64,000 nucleotides of DNA from Takakia lepidozioides. Its lineage: Eukaryota; Streptophyta; Takakiopsida; Takakiales; Takakiaceae. Location: NCBI GenBank assembly GCA_030704615.1, contig CM060732.1, positions 53,055,053-53,119,052 on the forward strand. Reading direction: 5' to 3'. A program made the translations under genes and the position numbers. The notes below the pieces were generated by a model. It made no database searches, was not told where the DNA came from, and saw only the letters and a list, made by a program, of their open reading frames with translations. Positions 1 through 13,258 of this stretch are shown here, in pieces (the first letter of the stretch is position 1; each line of letters begins with the position of its first letter).

Positions 1-76
1 CTGCATGGACTCTCTTCTTGGTGTGCTTCTGGATGTATAGTGCAGCTTTTCTGACTGTTGGGATCTGCTGTGTCAG

Positions 77-3000
77 GGAGAGTTTCTTTGCCCTGTTTGT
101 CGCCGGCTTGCCAATTCTATACTTCCAGTCTTGCCTAGGACCGCATATCCAAACACACTATCCCAACCTCCAAGCAATCCTCAAATATTTGCAGCCAGCA
201 CTCCATCATTGCAGTTACAGCATGCATTGCAACTGCTGGTGAAGGCAGAAGAACTCGTCTCCAAGCCTGGGTTCCGGAAGGTGGTTGAGCTGCAGCTTCC
301 TGACTCGGTGAAGGCAGTTCTGGAGGCTCTCGCGATGAGATTGTGTGGGTTGTTTTATCCAGAGAAAGACCACTTCAGCACTCTGGTTCATGGCCGAGTT
401 CATCAGGGTTTGCTTCTCTGGGATGTGTTCCGCTATTCAGTCATCTCTGCAGAGCTGGCTGCCCGCAGCCACAAGGTTGGTGCTGGTATAGCGAGTGGCC
501 TGGTGGCATTAGGGGAGGTCGGTGACGCATCGCGTGGTTCTGTGTTGCCTTTATTGCTGCATGCAGCCAAGGCCACACAAAGTCAAAGCAGGCAGGCTGT
601 CCTCCTTCGGGCAAGGGGCATGCAACTTCTGCTGGACTCCATCGTGAATGGCACCTCTCGGGAGTTGTCCGCAGAGAAAGCTTTACATGGTAAGGAGAGA
701 TGAAAGAAAGAAAGAGATTCTTACGATAAAGAGGGAATCTGTAACAGTTACATCGCCATTGTTGGCATGACTTGACACTTGTTTGGCTGGTGTGGCACTT
801 GAGTTGTTCAGTTTTTGTTGAAGCACTCTGCAGTAGTGGGACTAATGTAGACCTAAATGTAGAAGTATATCTTGGATGACAGTCTTGAACTGAGCCCTAT
901 ACAAAACTGTCATCTCAGAAGCAGTTTTATGTCATACATACTTCTGCATGATTCTGATGCATTTGATATCTTCTGTGTGGGCTTGTAGGCAATTTCTCTT
1001 CACTTCTGCAGTACTTTGAGAAGGGGCATGATTCAGCTGATGTGCAGTTCTGGACTCGAATGGCAGACCCAGTGCTGGTTCATGACCCTTTCTCTTCTTT
1101 TATTTGGCTCCTATTCTGTCTGCCCTCAACCTTGCCAGCAAATGGTGCTCCATTCACAGCACTTGTACATCTCTTTTATCTGGTGTGCGTGACCCAGGTG
1201 ATTTTGCTATCTCAAGCCCTTTCCATCTTTTTAATTTGTTTCGAAAATTCCTGTCATGACTGATGTCCTTTTGCTCTCATTTGTGAGATACTGTTGCAAG
1301 TACCTCACACTGCCTCCATTTGCAAGTTTGCCGAGGATGCTGATTGCCTAATTGGAACCAGGGCCCCATATGAACATTCATCAGGGAGTTTTCTCCAGAA
1401 AGTATCAGCTCAAAAGTAAGATTACTGCGTCGCGTTGTCAATGCATGTATTGTTTTGAGCTATTTCAGGAACCCATCTTGACAGGTGAAGAAGATGTAAC
1501 GCACTTGTGTTATGGTGGTGGTTCAGGTCATCGCACAGGCTGGCGTACCACAGGCTTTAAATGCTGACTTGACCCCATCAGCACATGCTTTTGTGACAGC
1601 TCTGCATGCAACTTTGGCAGGCACAGTACTGGCTCGACCCTCCTTGGATGAGGGTACCGCTGATATCCCAGCTGGGTCCCCAGTGATTGTGATTCGTCGA
1701 CTGACTTTACCTTTCCTCCGTCGGTGTGCTTTGCTACAAAATCTGATGTCAGGATCAACTCAGGTTCATCCAATTGCCAGGGCCCATACGTGGGAGCTTC
1801 CTCAGGGCAATGGCTTTTTATTTGAAACCACTCCTGCCTCAAGATATTTCAGGCATGGAGAGGGTCAGGTTTTGCAGGAGATGGAGGAGTTAGAACAACT
1901 GGAGCGAGCTTTCTCTGTTCCTGGATTACCAGAGTTGTTGGATCAAGAGGGTGTGCAAAGTGTAGTGTTGCGCTGGTGTCAGCATGTGAAGACTGATACA
2001 GGAATTCGCTATTTTCGTCATGGTCCCCGACTGACTACAGCTGCTCCCTTCAAGTTGATGCAGCTACCACATCTGTTTCAAGATCTTCTGCAACGGTATG
2101 TATGTTGGTCAGACATAAGTTAAACATTTGGTTATACTTTTATCTGACAAATACGGACAGTCACATTTGAAGACTTGTGCCTGTGTTTGTACTCAGCTGT
2201 CATACATCCAGTCAGAGGCTTTTTCTGTAACCCATTCATTTAGTGCAGCTGACTTGATGTACCCGACCTCACAGTACCTTGATCATAAGTATACTGCGAG
2301 TTGGAAGCACATTTTTCTCACCTCTCTTTTGGTGAAAGTCAACTGATGTTCACAAGGACTATGTGCTTTCCATTGTTTAATTGGGATTTAAGTTTGCCAC
2401 CTGTGCGTCAGTTGATGGAGAATGAGTCCCTAGTGTAGTCCTGACTATTCCTGAGAGCATTCGGTGGGGGATACTGCAGAGTCTCCACCCTAGTTGAGAT
2501 GTAGGGAGCTCACGTTTACCAGTTGCAGTTTTTCTTTGTTAGTGGGTGGGTGGCTGTAGATTGATCTCTTAAAGGCTGATGGAAATGCAAAGACCTGAAC
2601 TCTAAAATGGATTGGATGAGTTTTGTGAGTTCAGGTATGTGAAGGAGCGTTGTCCACGGTGTAACACGGTACCAGACCGGCCAGCATTGTGTCTCTTGTG
2701 TGGGGCTCTCTGCTGTGCTGTTAGTCAACGGCCCTGCTGCAGGTTGCTTCTTCATTCCCTAATTTCAAGTGGCACTCCTAATTGAAAGATGATGGCAGAA
2801 GGGCAGGAACTCAGGCAGGCATCTATTAATCATTTTGGGAGCTCTTGGGAAGTGAGCTCAAGCTTTCCTTCAGTGGCCCTCTATTTGGAATTGTGTCAAA
2901 AATATCCATCCTTACCGGTGCTCAGTCTACCAGTGAGCACACTAGCCGGTGGTGACACAAGTTGTTGATCCTCATCAGATGAAATTCTGCATTGATGTTG

Positions 3001-4412
3001 TGGATAAATTATCTCTCACCAAGGTATGTTCCATGTAAAGGTTTAATACTAAATAAAGGGTGTGCTCATTTGTACAGTATGAACCGGCAAGGGGAATGCT
3101 ACAGGCATGCCATGGCATGTGGGGCTGGCATTGGCGTCTTCTTGATGTTGCGGGTTTGTTTTCTACTCGTTTGTGGACTTCGTTAGTTGACTTTGTTAGT
3201 TGTATTTGACATGTAAAAGACACAAATCAATATAACTACTTCACCTTGCTGTGCCATCTGCATGAAATGAGTTATGTTGTGGAACCTCTTGCAGCACCTC
3301 TTGCAGTGGGCTTTTGTGGCCCAGGGTGGTGGGGTATTCAATGCTCATGGGGTGATTGTAGTAAGTTGCCATAGCACCAAGGTTGGCTATTCCTAGGTTT
3401 TTACATCATCTTCCGGTCCTCATGTCTCCTTTCATGACAAACTATGTCTTGCTGTGCATCCATTCCTTACTGTCAATAAGGGTATCGTTTATTCTAAATA
3501 GTGATTGGGCCTGCTGGTTGCTTGTGGCAGAGGACCAATATTCTGCTGCAGCGGTGTGAGCGACAAGCTATGTGGCCATCACCCTATCTGGATGCTTTTG
3601 GAGAGGAGGTAATTTCTCTTTGATGTCCCTGTAAGTATGTGTGACCCTCTTATTTCCTTAGGTTTGACCAAGCCGTCCGGATTATGGCATGACTTGCTTG
3701 GCCTTTAAGCAGCAAGTACCAAACCTTCTCAAGTTCTACAGGCAATGTGGATAACTGGAAGGTTACAGTTTCCTCTGTCCTGGTTTGTTGATGCAACTCA
3801 GATGAAATTTCCAGTCGCTTGATACTGGCAAAATAGTTGGGATCATTTGAAGGAATTGATGGATTCAAAATCTCACAGGAGGGCCTGTCTTGTCTGGTAT
3901 GTTCAAAAAATTCTTGCTGCTCTAGTATTTTTGGTAATAGATGATTGATGATCGTGCATGACAGGACATTGAATTGCGAAGAGGCAAGCCATTGCATTTA
4001 AGCCAGGACCGCTATGCTGCCCTTACTGCGATGGTAACCTCCTGTTCCTCTCCTTGTGTTGCTGAGTTTGCAAGTGCTCATGCAATCAGTGAAAGAATGC
4101 TTGATACATTGTCCCATGTTGGATCTTTGAGTGTTTGGGTCGTGGGTTTGCAAGTATTTCATAAATGCTGCAGTAAACATGTTATTGCACTTACTGGAAA
4201 AACATAGTCCACGTGCTGGTTGACTTAAGATTGGCAAAAATGTGTGCCAGAAGAGAGAAGAGTCATCTGACATTGTCTGGACGCAATCTCTTGGAGTTTT
4301 CTTCCTAACAGATAGGTTAACTTGTACGGTTGGAATATTCCAGGTTGCGTCACATGGCCTTGATTACAGCTCACTTGTGTTGTCGCACACCACCCGGGAT
4401 ACCTTGTTTTAG
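77..4412 (+). CDS. PRT6: PRT6-type N-degron E3 ubiquitin ligase, C-terminal part
   Basis: Plant homologue of UBR1-class N-recognins, which recognise proteins with destabilising N-terminal residues and ubiquitinate them. Only the 3' part is in the window. Coding exons read as 77-689, 989-1197, 1527-2095, 2635-2742, 3078-3153, 3531-3608, 3965-4033 and 4344-4412; every intron is GT-AG and the phases join to 597 codons including the TAG stop. The first exon opens with GEFLCPVCRRLANS, the end of the RING region. Later exons give RRCALL, a cysteine cluster (CPRC, CLLC, CC), HAMACGAG, WPSPYLDAFGEE, RRGKPLHL and a closing SHGLDYSSLVLSHTT, the conserved UBR autoinhibitory C-terminus. I recognise these blocks from Arabidopsis PRT6. 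The UBR box and start lie upstream of the window. Bases 1-20 may be the end of the preceding exon, but this is not secure. No frameshift is seen, so the gene looks functional. Confidence 0.93.
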
Positions 4413-4537
4413 AGTTGGTTGCCTTGCCCGGGATCCTTATCTTCCTCCGTGACCGCTTGAAAAAGGTAATACCTGGATACCTCCAGTGACTTTGTGATGG
4501 ATGCCCTGCACTAAAAAAGGGTATAGATATATACCCT

Positions 4538-4780
4538 ACCTTTATATAGTACTACGGGAAATCCACATTAGCTCTTCTGCAAAATGTGGGCTGGTGGAAT
4601 TCTAGTAGAACAGGGCACCCTCCATCAAGGCACGACTTTCTCCTTAATGAGGGGGTGATACCTTTATATAGTACTACGGGAATTCCAGATCAGTTCGTCT
4701 GCAAAATGTGGGCTGGTGGGATTCTAGTAGAACAGGGCACCCTCCATCAAGGCACTACTTTTTCCTTGATGAGGGGGTGG
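4538..4780. repeat. Direct tandem duplication, period 122 bp
   Basis: Two adjacent copies start at 4538 and 4660, both beginning acctttatatagtactacgg and both ending in gagggggtg. They differ at scattered bases. Each copy also contains a short internal inverted repeat (ccctccatcaagg facing a ccttgatgaggg-like string). The duplication begins about 125 bp after the PRT6 stop codon and could lie in its 3' UTR. Confidence 0.9.
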
Positions 4781-6493
4781 TGCAATGTCTACTTGAGCCG
4801 AGATTGCAGGACGACCAGGCTATTAAAATATTACAATTGTTTTTTGTTTTTTGTTTTAATTTTTTGGTTTATTACATTGTTGAATAATGCAGAATTAAGG
4901 TTTGTATGTAGTGTATGGTATTTAATGAAGGAAAGCTGCTTTATAGAACCAGTGAATATCGTTGAAGATAACTGTATGCCTAGACCTGTTGCAAATAACA
5001 TGTGAATTTCATGTGCCAGCCTCTCTGGCAGTTTAGCAGTGAATGCCTGTGTACCTAATTATTTTGTCATGATGCAGGTTTTCTCCAGTTGCATCTAAGG
5101 GACCAAGTAATGATGGAGAACATGAAAACGGAACTGGAGTTGTAAGCACTGCAACATAGGAGATAAGCTTGTGTTGGTGGCAATCTGTAGGAAGGAGCAG
5201 TCACTTGGGAGTTGGCAGCTGTATTGACAAGTTGCAGAGTGATTATCCTCCAGTGGTTCTTTACAACACAGTGCATGTACAGTAGTTAGGTGTCCTCGAG
5301 AAGTTGCTCATCCTGCGTGCTGCCAGGTGTTGTGCATTAGCTTTTCTCAAATTACGTCGTTCAATCAAAGAGTAAAGCAGTTTTAGGAATTGTCGCACAT
5401 GAGATTATATGGTCTAGACGATGCCTAACGAGGGCATAGGCAAGGCAGAAGCAAGCCACAAATGCAAAAAATGTGATGCAGATAGCCTCTACATGAAGGT
5501 TGGTAAATGCTCACAAATGCTCAGGAAAGGAAGGTAGACCCTCTGGACAGGGCAGTGCCCTCTTAGTAAAGGTCCTACGGGTTTTAAGCTGTACAGCACA
5601 GAGTGTTTTTGCCCCTTGCAATAGCCACTGGAGGATATGATTGTTTTCAGACCATTCTGGTTGACTTAGTCTCCTTTGGACTTCCATCTGATTATGTCTA
5701 GGAATCGTCCCATCTTATTTGCAGGTGCTGGAGATTTTGGTTTGGCTCTCTACCTACTGTGAGTTGTGCACACAATCCTATACCATTTAAAAGTAGTGCT
5801 AGAGCCCAATGAGTAGCTGTACTTGGACTCATACAGATTCTGACTCCGATCCCAATGAGCATTTGCTTATCTGTGTTGCCCCCTCTATCATTTGACATTT
5901 TGTCTGTGGAATACAGTGGGAGTGTGGTCGCGATCACATTACAGTAGCTGTACAGCCCCGCCTTGCAATGGAGCTCAAGTAAATGTGGAACCAGGAGTAC
6001 TTGAGCTCGTTTTTGTCTAGGAGCCATATCTCTATATCTGCAAATTCAACTTTCCCTTGTTCTATCACAGTTAAATGCACTTACAACATATCATCCTCTC
6101 ATCTTTGTGAGACGGAGACAGAGTACACAGTATCTCTGCGAATTTTGGATGGAAAATGTGCAGACTACATTCACAGACCATAATCATGCGTGAAGTTTTG
6201 GAATATAGAATATAGAATTTCCTTCCCTGCCTGATCAATGTAATTAGGAAACACTCCAGGAGTGTTTTGGAAAGTCTGCGCTTTTGCTTCTGTTGAATTT
6301 TTATTTCTCATTTTAGAGAAAGTTATAGTTAGAGTACGTGTTCAAGAGTATCCACAAACAAGACCAGACTCTTATTCTGTTGTTAATGACTCTAATGTAT
6401 AAATTACAATTTAGATAAATAGAAGTTTTTGCTTTTCAATTTCCAATATATGCGTAAGTGCTACATTTGAAAGTGTTTTATTTCACATCTCTT

Positions 6494-6700
6494 CTGTGTG
6501 GCTAGTGTAACATCCCAGAGCTGTAAGAGAGCGTGGAGTTATGTGGCCATGACATCCACATATTTCTGCCCTATTTTGCATCACTATATGATGATGATGA
6601 TAATAATAAACGTTTTTGGGTTTTTTTTAAAAACAGGGCAGAAATATCCACACTCTCTCCCAGCTCCGGGGCCTTTTGGGATGTTGCATTAGCCACATAG
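6494..6700. mobile_element. Short inverted-repeat (MITE-like) element
   Basis: The 24-base left end at 6494-6517 (ending gtaacatccca) pairs with 6677-6700 at about 21 of 24 positions. A second inner pair, atatttctgccct near 6560-6572 and agggcagaaatat at 6636-6648, is perfect. The element is about 207 bp, has no coding capacity and would fold into a hairpin. No convincing target-site duplication was found, so the superfamily is unknown. Confidence 0.65.
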
Positions 6701-7693
6701 AAAGAAGGATAAATATATAAATGTATCCATTTATAAATATATATAAATGTGTACATATACATATATATCTATAACATTTATGACGGAGAACACTATCAAT
6801 AATGTAATAGTTCAATGCACACTTGATAAGACGGTAGGGAGGTTGTGAAGATGCATCTTGTGCATGGATGAGGTTTTGCCCTTCCTCACAAGGGCCAACT
6901 TGACGTAGAAGAACAGTATTTCATAATGTCACAAATGTCCAGCATACAAGAGAGACAACACATCCACAAAGCTCTACTAGAGCCACAAGTACACTAGGCT
7001 ATACATATATGCAAGGTGAGAGTGACCATATACCCCAAACCCCATGTTGAGATGAGCCACCACCTAGCAACATCATACAGGTCAATCAAATTCCCTTGCA
7101 TCTTGGCCATTGAAGCTTAAAAGGCTGGGATGAAGCCAGCTTCACCAAGGGTTAGCTGTACATACTTTGTGACAAGCCAGGTATAACGGCCTAATGCCGT
7201 CTTCTACTAAATGCTAGGGATGAATCCTGACAGGTACATAATGATAAAGCAGATTCTAAAGCTGGGGGATTATGGCGCATCATATATGTGAAGACATGGT
7301 CTTTGAAAACTTGAGCTCATCCAAGGTAAAATATAAGGAAGTTATTCCGCCATGGTGTCCATTCGGCAATCGAGACTAGACGAGTTTAGACTTGTCTCTG
7401 TCTTTTTCACCTCTCGTGCGTAGGAAAAACCCAGTGGGACAAAACCCATGAGGAGGAAAACCTTACGCAATGAACAAGTAACTGGAACTACAATAACTAG
7501 AGAAGGATTGTGAATTATTAGGAAGACTAGAGGCTCGGAAATTCACTCAAGCTACACTTAAATTCCAAAAGAATTCAGACGACCTACTCTTTCTAAACCT
7601 AAAATACAGCCTCAAAGATCAGATTGCTCTATTACATACGACCCCTGCGGAGTAAGCTCCACCATCTTGCCTTCCACATTAATACAAGTCAAG

Positions 7694-9492
7694 TCAAAAG
7701 ATCAATTCTGAATGGATCAAATCTGTAAGTGCCACTGGCTCCTCGTGAGTCTTACTATTACGCCCATGTAGCAATCGTCCCCGGATCATCATCTTGTACA
7801 ACAAATTGGGGTCGTCGATCTTCAATTTGGACTTGCATACATGTTTGCCTGCATGCTGAAGACGTAGGCACACGGTCTGACCCACCTAAAACTTATCTGT
7901 GTAGTTAACACGCTTGTTTAAATTCTTAGCCTGCTCCTCTTGAGCCAAGACAATGTTAGCTTTAGCCTTTGTCACTGAGACAATGTGACGTGTATGCAAC
8001 CTATCAAAACAAGTAGACAAATCCATAGGTTCAGACACAATAGAAATCAGCATAAAAGCATGAAAGGAGATACACAAGATCGTCTGTTCAAATGGTGTCT
8101 TCCTTGTGCTAGCATGAACATCAGTGCAATAAACAAAACCAGAAAAGGAAGGAAGATGTCTCATTCCCTTGTGAGCTTACCATTCTTCTCCAACATTTGG
8201 CACAAGGTTTGATTGAAATGCTCGGTCAAACCATTGGTTTTAGGGTGATATGGGTCGTGGTAACATGTTTGATGCCAAAGTTGAAGCATATCATGGTCAA
8301 GAGTTGATTGCATAATTCTTTGCCTTGGTCAATAAGTATCTCAATAGAACAACCATGCCTAAAACCATCTCATCAAAGAAGAATTGGGCAACCGAGTCAG
8401 AATGCTTGGTGATCAAGGACAGACTTCTACCCACTTGATCACGTAGTCTGTAGCTACACAAAGATAGCTATGTCCTTTTGACGTGAGTGCAAGTGGTCCC
8501 ACCAAGTTTAAACGAACACGGCAAAGCAACTCATAAATGACCTCCACCTGCGCAAGGTTAGAGCGACATGCCTTATACTTGGAGACATAGGCTGTCACAT
8601 CACGTTGAATTCCCTTCCAATAATACACTTCTTGAATGCGTGCAATGGTCTCATTGATCCCAAGATGCCCCGCATATGAAGAAGAGTGAAAGCGTTCTAA
8701 CAAAGTGTCCAACTGGCTCTGTTGTGGTACCTCCATGTGGTAAGGACTTAATCCATTCATGGTACACTCGAGTCCTTTCCTGGTACACTCCTTGAAGAGA
8801 TGCCCATTCATGCAACAGTGAGTGTCAATGTTATAAAGCACTTACTTTCTCAAATTCCCCTGAGAAAGTCCTGCAGGTGAATGTCCATTCAAACATCGAT
8901 GGATAGAGCGCTGCATGTAGGTGATCATCCATGATAGCACTGCACATTACCGAGATTCAATGAGTTTTAGCAAAGGTGAAATGGAGTGCCTGCTTCATGT
9001 TATCTCTAGCCCACTAAGTCCTTACCTCATTTGAAACGGCTCATGGGAAGGCTAATCAGGCCTTGAAGTTCCGCCAAAATCCACACCGGAGTACAACAGT
9101 AGATACACCAAACCAGATCCAAGGCTGAAAAGGAAAAGCAAGAACAAGGAAGGAAACAACAGCCCCTCCTAAGGCTTTATATAAGAGGTCCATTGCTCAT
9201 ACTAGTACCAAGCAACTCAACCATTATCATCCAAAAGGCTAGACCATCCCATATAATCTCCAAATTGGTGGGATCAAGCAAAAGGGGTGTTGGTCGGCAC
9301 ATAAAAGGTTCACAATAAGGTCTGATTCTTTGGGACATTCCACATCAAGAGTAGCCGAGTCTTCCAAGGCTGGCTCACATGTGGCTCAACTCGAGTAAAA
9401 GCATTAACATTAGAGTTTTCATTGCCTTTCTTGTAGACAATGTTAAGGTCAAAAACTCTAATGGTCTTTCTTGTAGATAATGTTAAGGTCAA
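7694..9492 (-). mobile_element. Ty3/gypsy retrotransposon relic (RNase H end to integrase)
   Basis: Read on the minus strand, 9310-9492 gives FDLNIVYKKGNENSNVNAF, the usual end of the RNase H domain. After a gap of unclear sequence, 8413-8841 gives the integrase zinc-binding part (GHLGINETIARIQEVYYWKG, then CR) followed by the start of the integrase core (LVGPLALTSKGHSYL, then VATDYV). Further fragments in shifted frames at 7886-8164 and 7694-7885 fit the integrase C-terminal region. Stops and frame changes separate the pieces, so the copy is dead. Reverse transcriptase and gag are missing on the 5' side, which would lie to the right. No LTRs were identified. Confidence 0.85.
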
Positions 9493-9756
9493 ATTCCTGC
9501 AACAAGATTACCCAATGTGTCAATCTACATGCAACTCACGAGGATGAAGCCAGGCTTTGAGGGGAAGATGATCAGTCTCCACTACGAATTTGGAGATCCG
9601 CTTCAGGGACTCAAACTTTTTTTGGAGATGCAAAATCTTTATCATGTTTTATTCTATATTACTGGCACTGGGGCAAATAGGGGTGGAGATTTCACTGCAG
9701 GCCCTGCCATGGGCATCTTGTAGGATAGGCCCCACATTCATCTCCCATCCTACCGT

Positions 9757-10240
9757 CCCTGGACAACCATTTAGGCAATAATTAATTCAAAATGAAAGTG
9801 CCTAACTCATCCCGGGATTTTTTCAGATTTTGGCCTAATTGTTCGGAAACTATGGGACCAAAGTGCCTAATGCCTAAAAATTGTAGCAAAAAACTTTCAA
9901 GCCTCTTCTCATGTTGTTTGTAATAAGATGAAAATTTCATTGAACAAAAATCAATACAAATATATGCATGCGGACTAGTGACTTAGTGAGCACTGGACGA
10001 GCTTGAGCCTTGGAGCACCGCCTACAACAAAGAGGGGCATTTTTAGGGTTTCAAAGGAAATGAAGGGTATACCTGGAGCTTGGAAGGGCCCATGGGCATT
10101 GGATTTCTATTTTGTAATTTTATTCTTAAGAAAATAAATGTTTTCTCTTCTCTGAATTCCCAATGTCAGAAATGTGCCTAAGCAATCTGTTTGGTTTAAA
10201 TAATTATTAGGCGCAAAAATGCCCAAACGGTTGTCCAGGG
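9757..10240. mobile_element. Inverted-repeat element with CCCTGGACAACC ends
   Basis: The left end ccctggacaacc at 9757 is matched by ggttgtccaggg ending at 10240, and similarity continues inward for several bases (tttaggca against tgcccaaa). The enclosed 484 bp has no recognisable coding region and is AT-rich. No exact target duplication was seen. It is probably a non-autonomous DNA transposon; the superfamily was not determined. Confidence 0.6.
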
Positions 10241-11254
10241 CCGGTATTTCTCCTTCTCCATCCAAAGTGACACAAATTGGAGTGACACACAACGCTGCTG
10301 ACATAACCAGAATAACACCAGTAATTAGAGTTTACCATTGGATGTCAACCAACCGCATTACGAAGGGGTTTCTAGGCAGTTAATGTGGGTACTTGCAGAC
10401 TTTCCTGTCCTTGGGAGAGGAGTCCACATTCCAAGCAGAAGGCTACTGGCCCTTCGGGGTGAGTGATACCAGAAGTTTCGCTTGCCACTACAAGAGTCTT
10501 CCTTTGGCAAGTGTCTACCTTCCTAGTAGTTGGAGTGACATTGGAGCAACATGGAAAGGAAAGAAAAACTAATAGTAACATCAGTGTGAAGTATCTCAAA
10601 GGAAAAGAGAAAACAATTGAAAACCTGTGAAATGCTCAGACAACATGATGCCAAATCTATCTTAATTTGTCAAGACCCAAGGATAAATATAGATACAGCA
10701 TAACATTGACATTGAGGTATCTAGTACCTCTTTAAAATGTAACACCCTGAGGAAGTCCCACATTTAATGTCTTGACAGTGCATGTGCAACAGACATACTT
10801 CCAAGTCAACTACAACCAGGACCATGAGCATTCTATACTACCCCAACCCAAGCTGTCACATCCATTGGAATTGCCGGGTTGGCAATCTCATGATAGTGCC
10901 TAAACCATTGCATCAAACTGAATTGACAAGGAAATAAATTTGATGAGAATTTTAAGTCAATTATCTTCCTACACCTGCAAAAAGTACTCCACTTTCCCCA
11001 CCAAGACTGCAACCATCCAAGATGCAGCTGTAACCACATTCAAACTTGCTCGATGTTCCATGCAGAACCTGCTGAAGACAGTGTGAATGGCTTGACAACC
11101 TGTCAATCACTGCACATTAACACAAGAGCCAGTAGATCCTTAGTATTGCTGTTGGATCTACTGCTTTCACTTGATGTACAACACAAGCCTACAAATGACA
11201 TTGTAATTCAAGCGTCTTTGCAGAGGTAGAGAAACCCCGGTCATAGGCCTTTGG
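10241..11254. other. Intergenic sequence 3' of ARF1
   Basis: No gene is firmly supported. A 69-codon minus-strand frame ending at 10372, with an internal ATG near 10581, encodes a hydrophobic N-terminus (MLLLVFLSFPCCSNV) and four cysteines. It could be a secreted peptide or chance. Part of the ARF1 3' UTR and its last short coding exon should also lie here. Confidence 0.4.
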
Positions 11255-11255
11255 C

Positions 11256-11455
11256 TAACACATTAGAGTCAGATACCATGTAGAAGTCAAACATAACCAT
11301 CATTCTAAGGACAAGGAAAAATGACTTTTGAGAGGGAGTAATACCTTGTTGGCAATGTTGCTGGAAAGCCTAACACATTAGAGACAGATACTATTTAGAA
11401 TCAAACACAACCATCATTCTAAGGACAAGGAAAAATGACTGGAGGGGAGTAATAC

Positions 11456-11481
<26 letters not shown>
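11256..11481. repeat. Direct tandem duplication spanning ARF1 exon 5 donor, period 115 bp
   Basis: Copy A is at 11256-11370 and copy B at 11371-11481. Both start taacacattagag and end at ggcaatgttgctggaaagcc. Read on the ARF1 strand, each copy carries the last codons of exon 5 plus its 5' splice site, followed by about 80 bp of intron. Copy B belongs to the real exon 5; copy A is an extra donor inside the intron. A few small indels separate the copies. Confidence 0.9.

Positions 11482-13258
<1,777 letters not shown>

Larger units (their letters stand above)
4413..7690. other. Intergenic region downstream of PRT6
   Basis: No gene is supported here. The stretch holds the 3' flank of PRT6, a tandem duplication at 4538-4780 and an inverted-repeat element at 6494-6700, followed by AT-rich microsatellite-like sequence at about 6710-6780. 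Text around 7410-7470, with repeated aaaaccca-type strings, resembles the non-coding end of a retrotransposon and may belong to the antisense Ty3 fragment that follows, but no LTR pair was found. Confidence 0.6.

Noticed and set aside
1-76. Previous PRT6 exon at 1-20
   Set aside because: A gt follows at 21-22 and the phase could fit, but the few residues do not match a conserved block well enough to call.
7000-7690. LTR of the antisense Ty3 relic
   Set aside because: The text is suggestive, but no second copy exists in the window to prove a long terminal repeat.
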